Made by a program: the position numbers and the translations under genes
Part shown: positions 8,382 through 16,394 of the stretch, one piece after another
How the letters are laid out: the number at the start of each line of letters is the position of its first letter
How positions within the stretch are numbered: position 1 is the stretch's first letter
The notes under the pieces: model-generated
Database searches by the model: none
What the model was told of the DNA's origin: nothing
What the model saw: only the letters and a program-made list of their open reading frames with translations
Assembly: GCF_040219335.1 (NCBI RefSeq)
Contig: NZ_JAVJSQ010000020.1
Span: forward strand, 62,001 to 126,000
DNA: 64,000 nucleotides
Direction of reading: 5' to 3'
Origin: Gimesia sp.
GTDB taxonomy: Bacteria; Planctomycetota; Planctomycetia; Planctomycetales; Planctomycetaceae

Positions 8382-8681
8382 TTACTTTTTGGCAGCGGCA
8401 GTTTTACCGGGCAGTACATTAGCCAGTTCTTCGTGCGGACGAGGAATAACCTGTACGCTGACAACTTCGCCTACTTTGCTGGCAGCAGCAGCACCGGCAT
8501 CGATGGCAGCTTTCACAGCAGCGACGTCGCCGACAACAAATGCGGTTACCAGACCGCTACCGACTTTTTCCCAGCCAATCATCTGTACGTTGGCTGCTTT
8601 GAGCATTGCATCGGCGGCTTCAATCAGGCTGATCAGCCCTTTTGTTTCCACCATTCCCAGGGCTTCCATTGCTTTCGCCAT
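8382..8681 (-). CDS. BMC-H hexameric shell protein 2
   Basis: A 99-residue single-BMC-domain protein with [55 protein letters not shown] and [11 protein letters not shown]. It ends in a basic Ala/Lys tail (GKTAAAKK), which distinguishes it from its neighbour. A good ribosome site (AGGAG) lies 9 nt before the ATG. The two BMC-H genes together with three BMC-P genes and no BMC-T gene match the shell inventory of PVM-type compartments. Confidence 0.97.
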   Translation of the reverse strand: MAKAMEALGMVETKGLISLIEAADAMLKAANVQMIGWEKVGSGLVTAFVVGDVAAVKAAIDAGAAAASKVGEVVSVQVIPRPHEELANVLPGKTAAAKK

Positions 8682-8731
8682 GAGTCAGTTCTCCTTGTTA
8701 GAGACAGTAAAAAAACAGTTCGTGATTTCTA

Positions 8732-8752
8732 CGGACCCGGCACCCGGATCCG
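8732..8752 (-). promoter_or_regulatory. RNA hairpin between PduL and BMC-H genes
   Basis: A 7-bp stem (CGGATCC/GGGTCCG, one G-U pair) with a 7-nt loop lies in the 127-bp gap upstream of the BMC-H gene. A run of seven T follows only after about 20 nt, so it is unlikely to be a full terminator. Attenuation or processing is possible. Confidence 0.5.
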
Positions 8753-8808
8753 CAACAGGAATTAAGCGATGCATCCGCATGACGCACCGGTGGCTGATCT
8801 GTTGAGGA

Positions 8809-9519
8809 TCAGCTGTGTTTGCATTTACAGGATTCCGGGACGAAGAGTTTGACCGAAGTCGCATGATCGAGGTCGACGGCGTTGCCTTCGTCGGTATCGA
8901 TGTGGACTTCCAGTTTGACGTCCGGGTTTTCGCGTACGACCACATCTTCGAGGACCGTCGTGCAGCCGGGGGAATCGACCCGCAGGTGCAGGCTGTCGCC
9001 GTTGGCACAACCGTAGTAAGCACAGTCAGCGGGTGACATGTGAACGTGACGGGCAGCCCGGATCACGCCGAAATCGAGTTCGACGACTCCCTGGGGTCCC
9101 ATCAGCACACAACCAGGTGTGCCTTTGATGTCGCCACTGATGCGGACGGGCAGATCCAGTCCGAGCGAGATGGAATCGGTGTAGGCCAGTTCGACCTGAG
9201 TATCGCCACGGCAAGGTCCCAGAACGCGAACGTTGGGGATCATCCGGCGGCGGGGGCCGACAATCGCCACGGTCTGAGTGGCGGCGAAGTAGCCATCCTG
9301 GTAGAGGTCTTTCTGGACTTCGAGTTCAGAGCCTTTGCCGAACAGGACTTCCAGGTGTTCCTGAGAGAGATGCACGTGTCGTGCTGAGATATTCACAACC
9401 AGGGGGTTCGGGGCCGTCTGCAGTCCCGGAGCTGATGTGCCCGGGAGTTGTTGAGATAAAGCCTGACGAACCAGTTGTTCAACCTGCGAGCGAGAGATGG
9501 AATTTTTCAGTTGTGTCAT
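8809..9519 (-). CDS. pduL: PduL-type phosphate acyltransferase
   Basis: A 236-residue phosphotransacylase that exchanges CoA for phosphate on the acyl-CoA, recycling CoA inside the compartment. It has the two PduL beta-barrel repeats. Zinc-ligand histidines lie in ISARHVHLS (H48, H50) and again in RAARHVHMS (H158, H160), with H206 in [13 protein letters not shown]. Residues 1-25 ([20 protein letters not shown]) form an amphipathic encapsulation-type helix, followed by a Pro/Ala linker. The ATG at 9519 is preferred to an upstream TTG at 9534. The C-terminus is unusual, ending in CKCKHS. It is first in the operon after the DeoR gene (51 bp). Confidence 0.95.
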   Translation of the reverse strand: MTQLKNSISRSQVEQLVRQALSQQLPGTSAPGLQTAPNPLVVNISARHVHLSQEHLEVLFGKGSELEVQKDLYQDGYFAATQTVAIVGPRRRMIPNVRVLGPCRGDTQVELAYTDSISLGLDLPVRISGDIKGTPGCVLMGPQGVVELDFGVIRAARHVHMSPADCAYYGCANGDSLHLRVDSPGCTTVLEDVVVRENPDVKLEVHIDTDEGNAVDLDHATSVKLFVPESCKCKHS

Positions 9520-9570
9520 AATATCTGATCTCAATTTATTGTATGGTCTCGATGATCGATTCAGAGATTG

Positions 9571-10332
9571 TCAGGTTTCGACAATCGTGAGTTTGATGCC
9601 GGCATCGCGGAGTACCTGCTGCCACTCTTCCGTGATCCCGTCGTCCACGACGATGTGATCGACGTCCGCCAGCGGGCAGAGGTAGGCCAGAGCCGAATGC
9701 CCGAATTTGGTACTGTCAGTCACCACGATCACTTCTTCTGCAGCGGCAAACATCTGCTGCTCCGTTTCCACCAGTAACATGTTGCTGTTGTACAGCCCGT
9801 CTTCCGTGATTCCGCCGACGCTGATAATGAGGCGACGCACATGGACGCTTTTCAGCGATTCCACAGCAGTCTTCCCCAAGGCAACGCCGGTTTTGGGAAA
9901 CAGGAAGCCTCCGATCAACATCAGATCGACCTTGGGCTGGTTGACCAGCAGATTGGCGATCGGCAGTGAATTGGTGACGACCTGTAGTTCTTTGCCCGCC
10001 AGTTGACGAGCGACTTCGAGAGTGGTTGTGCCTCCATCCATCAGCACAGCCTCTCCGGGAGCAATCAGATCAGCCACAGCTTGAGCAACCAGCCTTTTTT
10101 GCCTGGACGACATAAAAGACCGATCTTCAAAAGTAGCTAAGGACTCTCCCACGTAAGCAGCGCCACCACGAGTGCGACGAATCTGACCGATTCCGTCAAG
10201 ATACTCCAAATCCCTCCGAATCGTAGATTCCGAGGCACCGACAGAATCCATCAAATCCACAAGGGAGACAAACCCCTTGTTTTCGACAATCTTTAGGATG
10301 CTTTCCCGTCTTTCGTCAAGTAACATTGACAT
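9571..10332 (-). CDS. DeoR-family transcriptional regulator of the BMC operon
   Basis: A 253-residue DeoR/GlpR-type regulator. The N-terminal winged helix-turn-helix is ERRESILKIVENKGFVSLVD and ESTIRRDLEYLDGIGQIRRT. The C-terminal half is the sugar-phosphate isomerase-like sensor domain, with LMDGGTTTLEVARQL and VTNSLPIANLL. Such proteins usually repress and are released by a phosphorylated sugar; here fuculose- or rhamnulose-phosphate is a reasonable guess. It is the first gene of the locus. GGAGGAG lies 5 nt before the ATG at 10332. Two direct repeats upstream (10390, 10430) could be its operators. Confidence 0.94.
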   Translation of the reverse strand: MSMLLDERRESILKIVENKGFVSLVDLMDSVGASESTIRRDLEYLDGIGQIRRTRGGAAYVGESLATFEDRSFMSSRQKRLVAQAVADLIAPGEAVLMDGGTTTLEVARQLAGKELQVVTNSLPIANLLVNQPKVDLMLIGGFLFPKTGVALGKTAVESLKSVHVRRLIISVGGITEDGLYNSNMLLVETEQQMFAAAEEVIVVTDSTKFGHSALAYLCPLADVDHIVVDDGITEEWQQVLRDAGIKLTIVET

Positions 10333-10389
10333 GCAAACTCCTCCTGAGACGATCTATTTCCCTAAAGAATATGCCTCTCGTAGCGCTTT

Positions 10390-10441
10390 CTTTCAATCAA
10401 TATCTTCAAAATACACTCAATATATTTCACTTTCAATCAAA
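10390..10441. promoter_or_regulatory. Pair of CTTTCAATCAA direct repeats upstream of the DeoR gene
   Basis: The 11-mer CTTTCAATCAA occurs at 10390 and 10430, a 40-bp spacing, in an AT-rich stretch 58-108 bp from the regulator start. TTTC-containing direct repeats are typical DeoR-family sites, so autoregulation of the operon is inferred. Confidence 0.45.
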
Positions 10442-10826
10442 AACTGTCAGTTGTTTTGATATTTCCCAGAGACTTCATCTTTCCTAAAGCAAATATTCAT
10501 CTGAGAGCGGAATTCGCTAAAGTCCCGCCTGCTTACCTGGTTTGACGGAAGTCTATATCCCAAACTTACATCAGAACCGGGACTTGAGTCGCTTTTGGGA
10601 GACATTTCAGGGCCTGAATTCTCTGTTTCTTCACCCTGGATACCGGTCACTGCCAGTGGGACGGGTTCTGTCAGTTCTAGCGGTTCCCCGGTTTCAACGA
10701 TTTTGATCTGCACATTTGCTGTCTGTTTCAGTGATTGGTGATCACTCAGCCCCCTGCTCACGTCGATCACCTCCCATGGAAGGCTGCGCGAGGATCGCGC
10801 GGAAACGATCGTCAGGGAGGACCGGA
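10442..10826. other. Gap between divergent DeoR and TolC-like genes
   Basis: No convincing gene. A 107-codon minus-strand frame at 10447-10770 has no family resemblance and no ribosome site that I can see. The promoters of both flanking genes should lie here and just beyond, but no clear -35/-10 pair was identified. Confidence 0.5.
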
Positions 10827-12329
10827 GTGAAAGTCAAATCTTCGATAGCCGTTTCACTGCTCACGTGCACGCTCTGCGGTTGCGCTGCAGGTCCCGCCTC
10901 CTACCTGGCCCGGAAGTCTGAAACTCCCGCAGCTGAAAAACAGGAGGCGTCGTACACACTTTCCCTGGACGAAGAGACCGCGCCCACCCCAGAGACGCAG
11001 CAGGCTGCTGAGACAAAACTGGTGGCTCATGAAGAACCGGTGGAGCTGCCCCTCTCTGAGATCGCTGCGCCCCTGCCCCCCGAACCCGATCACACGACAG
11101 CGTTCCCCGCGAATTCCTGCTCTCTCGTGGAACTCGAAGCACTGGCCCAGGCACACAACCCGACCCTGATTCAAGCCCAGGCTCAGGTGGATGCTGCCCG
11201 GGGTGCCGCCTACCAGGCCGGCCTCAAACCAAATCCGGTGATGGGTTATAAAGCGGACCAGATCGGCATCGAAGGAACCCCCGGCGAGTTGCAGGGTGGG
11301 TTTGTCTCACAGGAGATCGTGACCGGTGGCAAGCTGAAGCTGAGTCGCGCCAAGTGGACGCAGCAGATGTGTATCGCTGAAACGAACCTGCAGGCACAAT
11401 GCACGCGGGTACTCAACGATGTGCAGATCCATTACTACCGGACCCTCGCAGCGCAGCAGTTACTGGCGGTACAGAAGCAGTTGCTGGCGAATGCGGAAGA
11501 TAACCTGCAGACCCATAAGGAGATGCTCAACCTGGGGCAGACCAATCAGGCGGGACTACTCCAGGCCGAGGTGGATCTGCAAAAGGCGCGTCTCAACCTG
11601 CAGACTGCAGAGAACGATCTGGAGCAGGAATGGCGTAAGCTGGTAGCGATGGTGGGTGTCCCCGAACTCGCATGCACGACCCTGGTTGGTTCGCTGGAAC
11701 CGCAGAGCGAACTGCTGGACTGGAATATGGTGCTCAATCAACTGCTGGAAAGCAGCCCGGAGATTGTGGCTGCCTGGGAACGGGTGCAGCATGATGAGAT
11801 CACCGTAGAACGGGAAAAGGTCCAGCCGATTCCGAATGTCCTGTTGAATGTGGACTTTGGTCACAACTATGAAACGGACAACTCGGTGGCGGGCGTGTCG
11901 GTCGGGCTGCCCATTCCGATCTTTGACCGGAACCAGGGGACGGTGGATCAGGCGCTGGCCGACCTGAATCAGTCGCGGGCCAATGTGAAAAGGTTAGAAC
12001 TCTCGCTGATGAGCCGACTTTCGCACACTTATCGCGATTACCGGACCTCCCGTCAGCATGTGGAAGCTTACCGGGACCGCATGCTGCCTAAGGCGAAACA
12101 GGCTTACGAAATTACGCACGACAGTTATTACAAACGCCGGGCTCCGTGGCTGGACGTGCTGATGGCGCAAAAGATGTATTTGAACCTGCAGCAGGATTAC
12201 ATCCAGAGTCAGCTGCAGAACCAGGAAACCGAAGTGGCGATTCGCGGAATGCTGTTGACGGGCGGACTGAATATTCCGCCGGCCCCCATGGGTGGTGGAC
12301 ACATCGACGCGGTGCCCAAGCCCCGCTAA
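10827..12329 (+). CDS. TolC/CusC-like outer-membrane efflux lipoprotein
   Basis: About 500 residues. The GTG at 10827 is chosen because GGAGG lies 6 nt upstream and the resulting N-terminus is a lipoprotein signal (VKSSIAVSLLTCTLCGC, lipobox LCGC). After a Pro/Glu-rich linker the body has the two outer membrane efflux protein repeats, with long Ala/Gln/Leu-rich helices (LEALAQAHNPTLIQAQAQVD and GLPIPIFDRNQGTVDQALAD). The GLPIPIFDRNQG block is typical of heavy-metal efflux outer-membrane factors of the CusC/CzcC kind. No RND pump or periplasmic adaptor is adjacent. The next gene is a multicopper oxidase, so a copper-tolerance role is inferred. Confidence 0.9.
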   Translation: MKVKSSIAVSLLTCTLCGCAAGPASYLARKSETPAAEKQEASYTLSLDEETAPTPETQQAAETKLVAHEEPVELPLSEIAAPLPPEPDHTTAFPANSCSLVELEALAQAHNPTLIQAQAQVDAARGAAYQAGLKPNPVMGYKADQIGIEGTPGELQGGFVSQEIVTGGKLKLSRAKWTQQMCIAETNLQAQCTRVLNDVQIHYYRTLAAQQLLAVQKQLLANAEDNLQTHKEMLNLGQTNQAGLLQAEVDLQKARLNLQTAENDLEQEWRKLVAMVGVPELACTTLVGSLEPQSELLDWNMVLNQLLESSPEIVAAWERVQHDEITVEREKVQPIPNVLLNVDFGHNYETDNSVAGVSVGLPIPIFDRNQGTVDQALADLNQSRANVKRLELSLMSRLSHTYRDYRTSRQHVEAYRDRMLPKAKQAYEITHDSYYKRRAPWLDVLMAQKMYLNLQQDYIQSQLQNQETEVAIRGMLLTGGLNIPPAPMGGGHIDAVPKPR

Positions 12330-12394
12330 AGCGAACGGAATCATCAGTTAAAGTGAATCAAAACCAGGCGAGCCGGCCTGATGAAAGAGGAATG

Positions 12395-13753
12395 ATGACA
12401 ACTCCCCACGATCGCAGAAATTTTCTGGCACAGGGTGCGGCAGCAACCGCAGGTCTGTTCGCGACCCGTTCGGTACTGGGCCAGCAGAACGACTCATTCG
12501 CGACGACCGAACAGCAGAATACGGATCAGAACGACGATGGGTACCCCCGCCTGCATCCGGGGCTGGGTGGTCCGATCGGCAGCGCGACCGACCGGGGTAA
12601 ACTGGTTCCGGGACTGGGGAAGACCGGCGAGCCTCCCGTGGGAATTACCGCACCGGACCTGAAGACCACCAGCGGTAAAGTCATCGACGGGGTTCGCGAG
12701 TTTCATCTGCACGCGATGCCCGTCCGTCGCGAAGTCCTGCCGGGAATCTGGATGGATGCATACGGTTACAACGGGGAGTTCCCCGGACCAGCTCTGGAAA
12801 TGTACCAGGGAGAGCGGGTACGGATTGTGTTCAAAAACGATCTCCCTGAAGCCACGACGCTGCACTCACACGGGCTGGAACTGCCGATCTACATGGACGG
12901 GATTCCTGCCGTCACACAACCCCTGGTCAAACCGGGGCAGACGTTCGTGTATGAATACGACGTGCACCAGGAAGGGAGTTATTTTCTGCATCCGCACGTT
13001 GCGATGCAGGAGGCGATCGGAATGGTGGTCCCCTTCATCATTCATCCCAAGGTGGCGTACGAACCGGTTGTGGATCGGGATTTCGTATTGATGACACAGC
13101 AGTTCTCAATGATGCCGAACGCCAGCATTCCCAACACGACTTCGATGGACTGGAACTTCCTGACCATCAATGGCCGCTGCGGCCCTTATACGACGCCGCT
13201 GGTCTGCAAACTGGGCGAGCGGGTACGAATCCGTTTTCTGAATTTCAGTACGCTGCATCAGCACCCGATGCACCTGCATGGGCACACGTTCTGGGTGACG
13301 GGAACAGAGGGGGGCCGCATTCCGGAGTCGGCGTGGATTCCGGGTAACACCGTGATTGTCGGCGTGGCCCAGGCGCGGGATGTGGAATTCATCGCCAACA
13401 ACCCGGGTGACTGGGTGCTGCACTGCCACATGTTCCATCACATGATGAACCATATGGTGACCCAGGTCGGACCGATTGTGCGCGAGAAGTGGAACGACGC
13501 GGAGGAAATTGTTCCCGGCTTTCCACAGATGATGTCGAGTGCGAAACTGACGAAGGAAGACATTCACAAACTGACCAGTCGCCGTGAAACGCAGGGGATG
13601 CGAGAGGGCTGGTATCATGGCGTGCATGGTCTGTTTACCGTCATGCGGGTGCTGCCCCCGGATCTATACGACAAGGTCATGCACACCAATGAGCCCATTC
13701 CGCCTTTCTCGAGCACGCCCAAGGGGCCGCCGCCGGGGAGTCAGTCGCTTTAA
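12395..13753 (+). CDS. Tat-exported multicopper oxidase
   Basis: A 452-residue copper oxidase, probably periplasmic. The N-terminus has a Tat-like signal (DRRNFLAQGAAATAGLFA). All four copper-binding blocks are present: HSHG (157-160), HPH (199-201), HQHPMHLHGH (288-297) and HCHMFHHMMNHM (343-354). M354 lies where the type 1 copper axial ligand is expected. Substrates could be Cu(I), Mn(II), Fe(II) or phenols; the upstream TolC-like gene favours copper detoxification. ATG codons stand side by side at 12392 and 12395. The second gives better spacing from AAAGAGG. The stop overlaps the convergent purN stop by 4 bp. Confidence 0.93.
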   Translation: MTTPHDRRNFLAQGAAATAGLFATRSVLGQQNDSFATTEQQNTDQNDDGYPRLHPGLGGPIGSATDRGKLVPGLGKTGEPPVGITAPDLKTTSGKVIDGVREFHLHAMPVRREVLPGIWMDAYGYNGEFPGPALEMYQGERVRIVFKNDLPEATTLHSHGLELPIYMDGIPAVTQPLVKPGQTFVYEYDVHQEGSYFLHPHVAMQEAIGMVVPFIIHPKVAYEPVVDRDFVLMTQQFSMMPNASIPNTTSMDWNFLTINGRCGPYTTPLVCKLGERVRIRFLNFSTLHQHPMHLHGHTFWVTGTEGGRIPESAWIPGNTVIVGVAQARDVEFIANNPGDWVLHCHMFHHMMNHMVTQVGPIVREKWNDAEEIVPGFPQMMSSAKLTKEDIHKLTSRRETQGMREGWYHGVHGLFTVMRVLPPDLYDKVMHTNEPIPPFSSTPKGPPPGSQSL

Positions 13754-14388
13754 TCTGCGATGACAGTACGACGCTCGACGACTTTGATTTTACCGGCAGC
13801 ATAGAGGCGCAGCACTTCGGGATAAAGGTCGCATTCGGCTTCAAAGACCCGGGCGGCGACATCGTCGGGCGAGTCAGTCCCTTTCACGGGGACTGCGGAC
13901 TGGGCGATGATGGGACCGTGGTCGTATTCGTTGTCGGCAAAGTGCACCGTACAACCGCTGACCTTTACGCCGCGTGAAACGACCGCTTCATGCACTTTGT
14001 GGCCGTAATAGCCGTGCCCGCAGAAAGAGGGAATCAGCGCGGGATGGATATTCATTACGCGGTACAGATAATCCTCGGGGATGTGAATCAGCGAGAGAAA
14101 ACCGGCAAGCGTCACCAGGTCGACTTCGCAGGCGCGACACCGTTCAAAGATCGCATGGCTAAAGGCTTCGATGTTCTCAAAATCCCGACGGGCAATGACT
14201 TCGCAGTTGAGGCCGGCGGCTTCCGCTTTGGCAATCCCGCCACAACCGGGACGACTGGCAATTACCAGGGGAACCTCAATATCGAGCTGGCCGGCGGCTT
14301 TCTGTTCCAGGAAGTTGGTCAGGGTGGTGCCGCCACCAGAAATCAGGACGGCCAGTTTCAGGGGACGGTTCAGGACAGGTGAAGTCAT
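13750..14388 (-). CDS. purN: Phosphoribosylglycinamide formyltransferase
   Basis: A 212-residue folate-dependent GAR transformylase of purine synthesis. It moves the formyl group of 10-formyl-THF to glycinamide ribonucleotide. The phosphate-binding turn is LISGGGTTLTNFL. The catalytic triad is visible as N113 and H115 in VMNIHPALIPSF and D156 in EYDHGPI. ATG at 14388 is used, not the adjacent TTG at 14391. Length is normal for the family. Its stop codon overlaps that of the convergent multicopper oxidase gene in the tetranucleotide TTAA. Confidence 0.95.
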   Translation of the reverse strand: MTSPVLNRPLKLAVLISGGGTTLTNFLEQKAAGQLDIEVPLVIASRPGCGGIAKAEAAGLNCEVIARRDFENIEAFSHAIFERCRACEVDLVTLAGFLSLIHIPEDYLYRVMNIHPALIPSFCGHGYYGHKVHEAVVSRGVKVSGCTVHFADNEYDHGPIIAQSAVPVKGTDSPDDVAARVFEAECDLYPEVLRLYAAGKIKVVERRTVIAD

Positions 14389-14431
14389 CAATTCCGTTTT
14401 CGTGCTGTTGAAATGTTGTGGGTGTATGGTT

Positions 14432-15403
14432 TCAGGACCGTGGTGAATCAGGGGGCGACGAGTCTGATTTTGAATCGCGTGCGGATCCGGTTTCGTTTGC
14501 AGGTGGTTTGATCTGAGGCGTTGTTTCGGAAGACGTGGTTTCGGAGGAGAGTTGATCGAAGCTGACTTCCCCCTGGCTGGTTTGCAGTCGTTTCTCGCGG
14601 AATTCTTTGTCCCGCTGATTATTCCGCCACATCATAATCCCGACGCCTGCGATCAGCAGGATGAACGTGGTTCCCAGAATCACGACGAAGAGTTGCCCGC
14701 CGGTTTCATCGGTTTGAGGGGGCGTCCATTCGAGTCGTTGTGCGAGAATCAGCGGTGCGATGCGCGAGGTATCCTGGGCTGAGTAGAGGTACATTTTGAA
14801 AACATAACCGGTGACGGTGACATGATCGATCACATCGGTCCCTTCCGGGAGTCCGTTTTTCAGAGCCGGGGGGACTTCGGTGCAGATGACCACGACGGGA
14901 TTCTGCTGCGAATCGTCGGTAAACATCCAGGCTTCGTAGAGTGTCTTAATGCCGAACTTGTTGTCCGCGGAGGCGGGATAATGGACGAGCTTACGAACCC
15001 GACCGGTGAGCGTGACCAGCCTCCCTTTCCAGCGGTTCATGTTTTTGAAGATATCGGGAAAAAGTGGGAGCTTGAGTTCGGGGTGTTCACGAAACGTTTT
15101 CAGTTCGGAGCGGCGGTTCTGCAGATTGAATTCCGCGGCTTGCTTCTGATCCTGCAGGCTGGTTTCCCGGAGGTGATTGAGGACGTAGTAGTAGAGCGTC
15201 TGTTCGTCATCCAGTACGCCGCCCAGGGCTTTGTCTTCCACTTCGTTGAACAGTGAGGGCTGCAATTGCTCCGGAAACGGTTTGAAGGGATCTCCGCCAG
15301 TTTTTTCATCCGCCAGGAGTGTCAGCGGGGCCAGCAGACTGACCAGTCCGACGAGCGTCCGGATTCGGCAAGAAGACAGCATATTTCGCTCCCAGGGTTT
15401 CAC
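14432..15403 (-). CDS. Unknown secreted membrane-anchored protein
   Basis: A 323-residue protein with an N-terminal signal peptide (about 8-31, LSSCRIRTLVGLVSLLAPL), an extracytoplasmic region to about 235 and one transmembrane helix (LFVVILGTTFILLIAGVGIMM, about 238-260). A charged, Ser/Thr-rich tail follows. The middle section (RWKGRLVTLTGRVRKLVHYP and DHVTVTGYVFKMYLY) has the look of two OB-fold-like beta barrels. No catalytic motif was recognised. It lies 44 bp upstream of purN on the same strand, so co-transcription is possible. An in-frame second start (MLSSCRIR) is also plausible. Confidence 0.8.
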   Translation of the reverse strand: MKPWERNMLSSCRIRTLVGLVSLLAPLTLLADEKTGGDPFKPFPEQLQPSLFNEVEDKALGGVLDDEQTLYYYVLNHLRETSLQDQKQAAEFNLQNRRSELKTFREHPELKLPLFPDIFKNMNRWKGRLVTLTGRVRKLVHYPASADNKFGIKTLYEAWMFTDDSQQNPVVVICTEVPPALKNGLPEGTDVIDHVTVTGYVFKMYLYSAQDTSRIAPLILAQRLEWTPPQTDETGGQLFVVILGTTFILLIAGVGIMMWRNNQRDKEFREKRLQTSQGEVSFDQLSSETTSSETTPQIKPPANETGSARDSKSDSSPPDSPRS

Positions 15404-15572
15404 TTCAATAAGTTCTTTAATATAACAGTATTATGGCAATTGCCTGTGAGCCCTATTTTGTCGACCCACGGACAATTTGTCGAGCTTAAATTATTTCACA
15501 GCCGAGTGGTAATGCGTGGCGTAATCCCTTATTTGATAAGAGTTTTTGGTCTTTTACGCCTCAGAGAGAGCA
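15404..15572. other. Gap upstream of the thioredoxin promoter
   Basis: AT-rich stretch between divergent genes. No reading frame, repeat or RNA gene was recognised; it should hold the promoter of the minus-strand membrane protein gene. Confidence 0.4.
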
Positions 15573-15600
15573 TTGACACAAAACAGAGTATCTCTATAAT
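15573..15600 (+). promoter_or_regulatory. Consensus sigma-70-type promoter
   Basis: TTGACA and TATAAT, both exact consensus, are separated by 16 bp. Transcription would start near 15607 and run rightwards, about 270 nt upstream of trxA. Confidence 0.75.
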
Positions 15601-15606
15601 TCCCTA

Positions 15607-15860
15607 GAATTTGACTGAGCGCAACTGGGGTTTTCTGCTGTGATTCTTGAGGATCAATCCGATCCTTGAGTGTACCAGTGATGTCATTGCAGGGTAAAGT
15701 CTTATCAGACCTGGAGTGACCTGAGATTGCCTGAAACCTTCCACTGGATTGTGGGAGTAACTCACCTGGCGTCGACACCCTGTTAATTCAGGATCAAGGG
15801 ACCTAAGGTCATACTGATATTATCTGCTTTTTTTAAAGTACCAACCGAATCCAAATAGTA
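15607..15860 (+). ncRNA. Candidate structured leader or small RNA upstream of trxA
   Basis: No credible gene lies in this stretch after the consensus promoter. A 10-bp stem with two G-U pairs (CTTGAGGATC/GATCCTTGAG, loop AATCC) lies near 15645. It could be a 5' untranslated leader of thioredoxin or an independent small RNA. I could not match it to 6S, SRP, tmRNA or RNase P signatures. Confidence 0.3.
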
Positions 15861-15876
15861 ACGGAGACAACCAGTA

Positions 15877-16203
15877 ATGGCGGAAAACGTATTGGAATTT
15901 ACTGATGCCAACTTCCAGTCTGAAGTATTGGAAGCATCTGAGCCTGTATTAGTCGACTTCTGGGCCCCCTGGTGTGGTCCCTGCAAAATGATGATGCCAA
16001 CCATCGAGGAAATTGCCAGCGACTACTCAGGCCGTGTGCGTGTTGGAAAGCTGAATACCGATGAAAACCCCGGTATTGCTTCCGCAAGCAGCATCAGCGC
16101 CATCCCGACCGTAAAACTTTATAAAGGTGGTCAAGTGGTTGAAACGTTTGTGGGTGTGACTCCCAAAGAACGTTTCGCAGCATCACTGGACAGCCAGCTG
16201 TAA
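15877..16203 (+). CDS. trxA: Thioredoxin
   Basis: A 108-residue cytoplasmic disulfide reductase with the active site WCGPCK (C33, C36) in VDFWAPWCGPCKMMMP, the cis-proline segment ISAIPTVKLY and a conserved C-terminal helix. No signal peptide. A ribosome site (GGAGA) lies upstream. It is preceded by the consensus promoter at 15573 with a long leader and followed by an intrinsic terminator at 16237, so it is probably monocistronic. Confidence 0.97.
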   Translation: MAENVLEFTDANFQSEVLEASEPVLVDFWAPWCGPCKMMMPTIEEIASDYSGRVRVGKLNTDENPGIASASSISAIPTVKLYKGGQVVETFVGVTPKERFAASLDSQL

Positions 16204-16236
16204 CCACAGTGTGTTGAGTGGTTATTGAACTCATGT

Positions 16237-16278
16237 GGGCAGAGAGGAGGAGCTGATCCTGCCTTTCTGCCCTTTTTG
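16237..16278 (+). terminator. Intrinsic terminator after trxA
   Basis: GGGCAGA pairs with TCTGCCC, with further imperfect pairing inside, and is followed directly by TTTTT. Confidence 0.7.
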
Positions 16279-16394
16279 TCGTTGAACCGACGCGCGTTCC
16301 CGATTGAACTGATTGCATAGTGGAAAGGGATTTCACAGCATCAGTCTCACACGGGAGCAACAGTCAGACGCTTCTCAGGGAAAGGAATCCCGGT

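Noticed and set aside
10447-10770. 107-codon minus-strand open frame
   Set aside because: No ribosome site or family features; the likely promoter region of the divergent genes.
15607-15860. Identification as 6S, SRP, tmRNA or RNase P RNA
   Set aside because: None of the conserved signatures of these RNAs was found; only a generic hairpin is seen.
15554-16004. Two short minus-strand frames near the trxA promoter
   Set aside because: They overlap the consensus promoter, leader and trxA gene on the other strand and have no supporting features.
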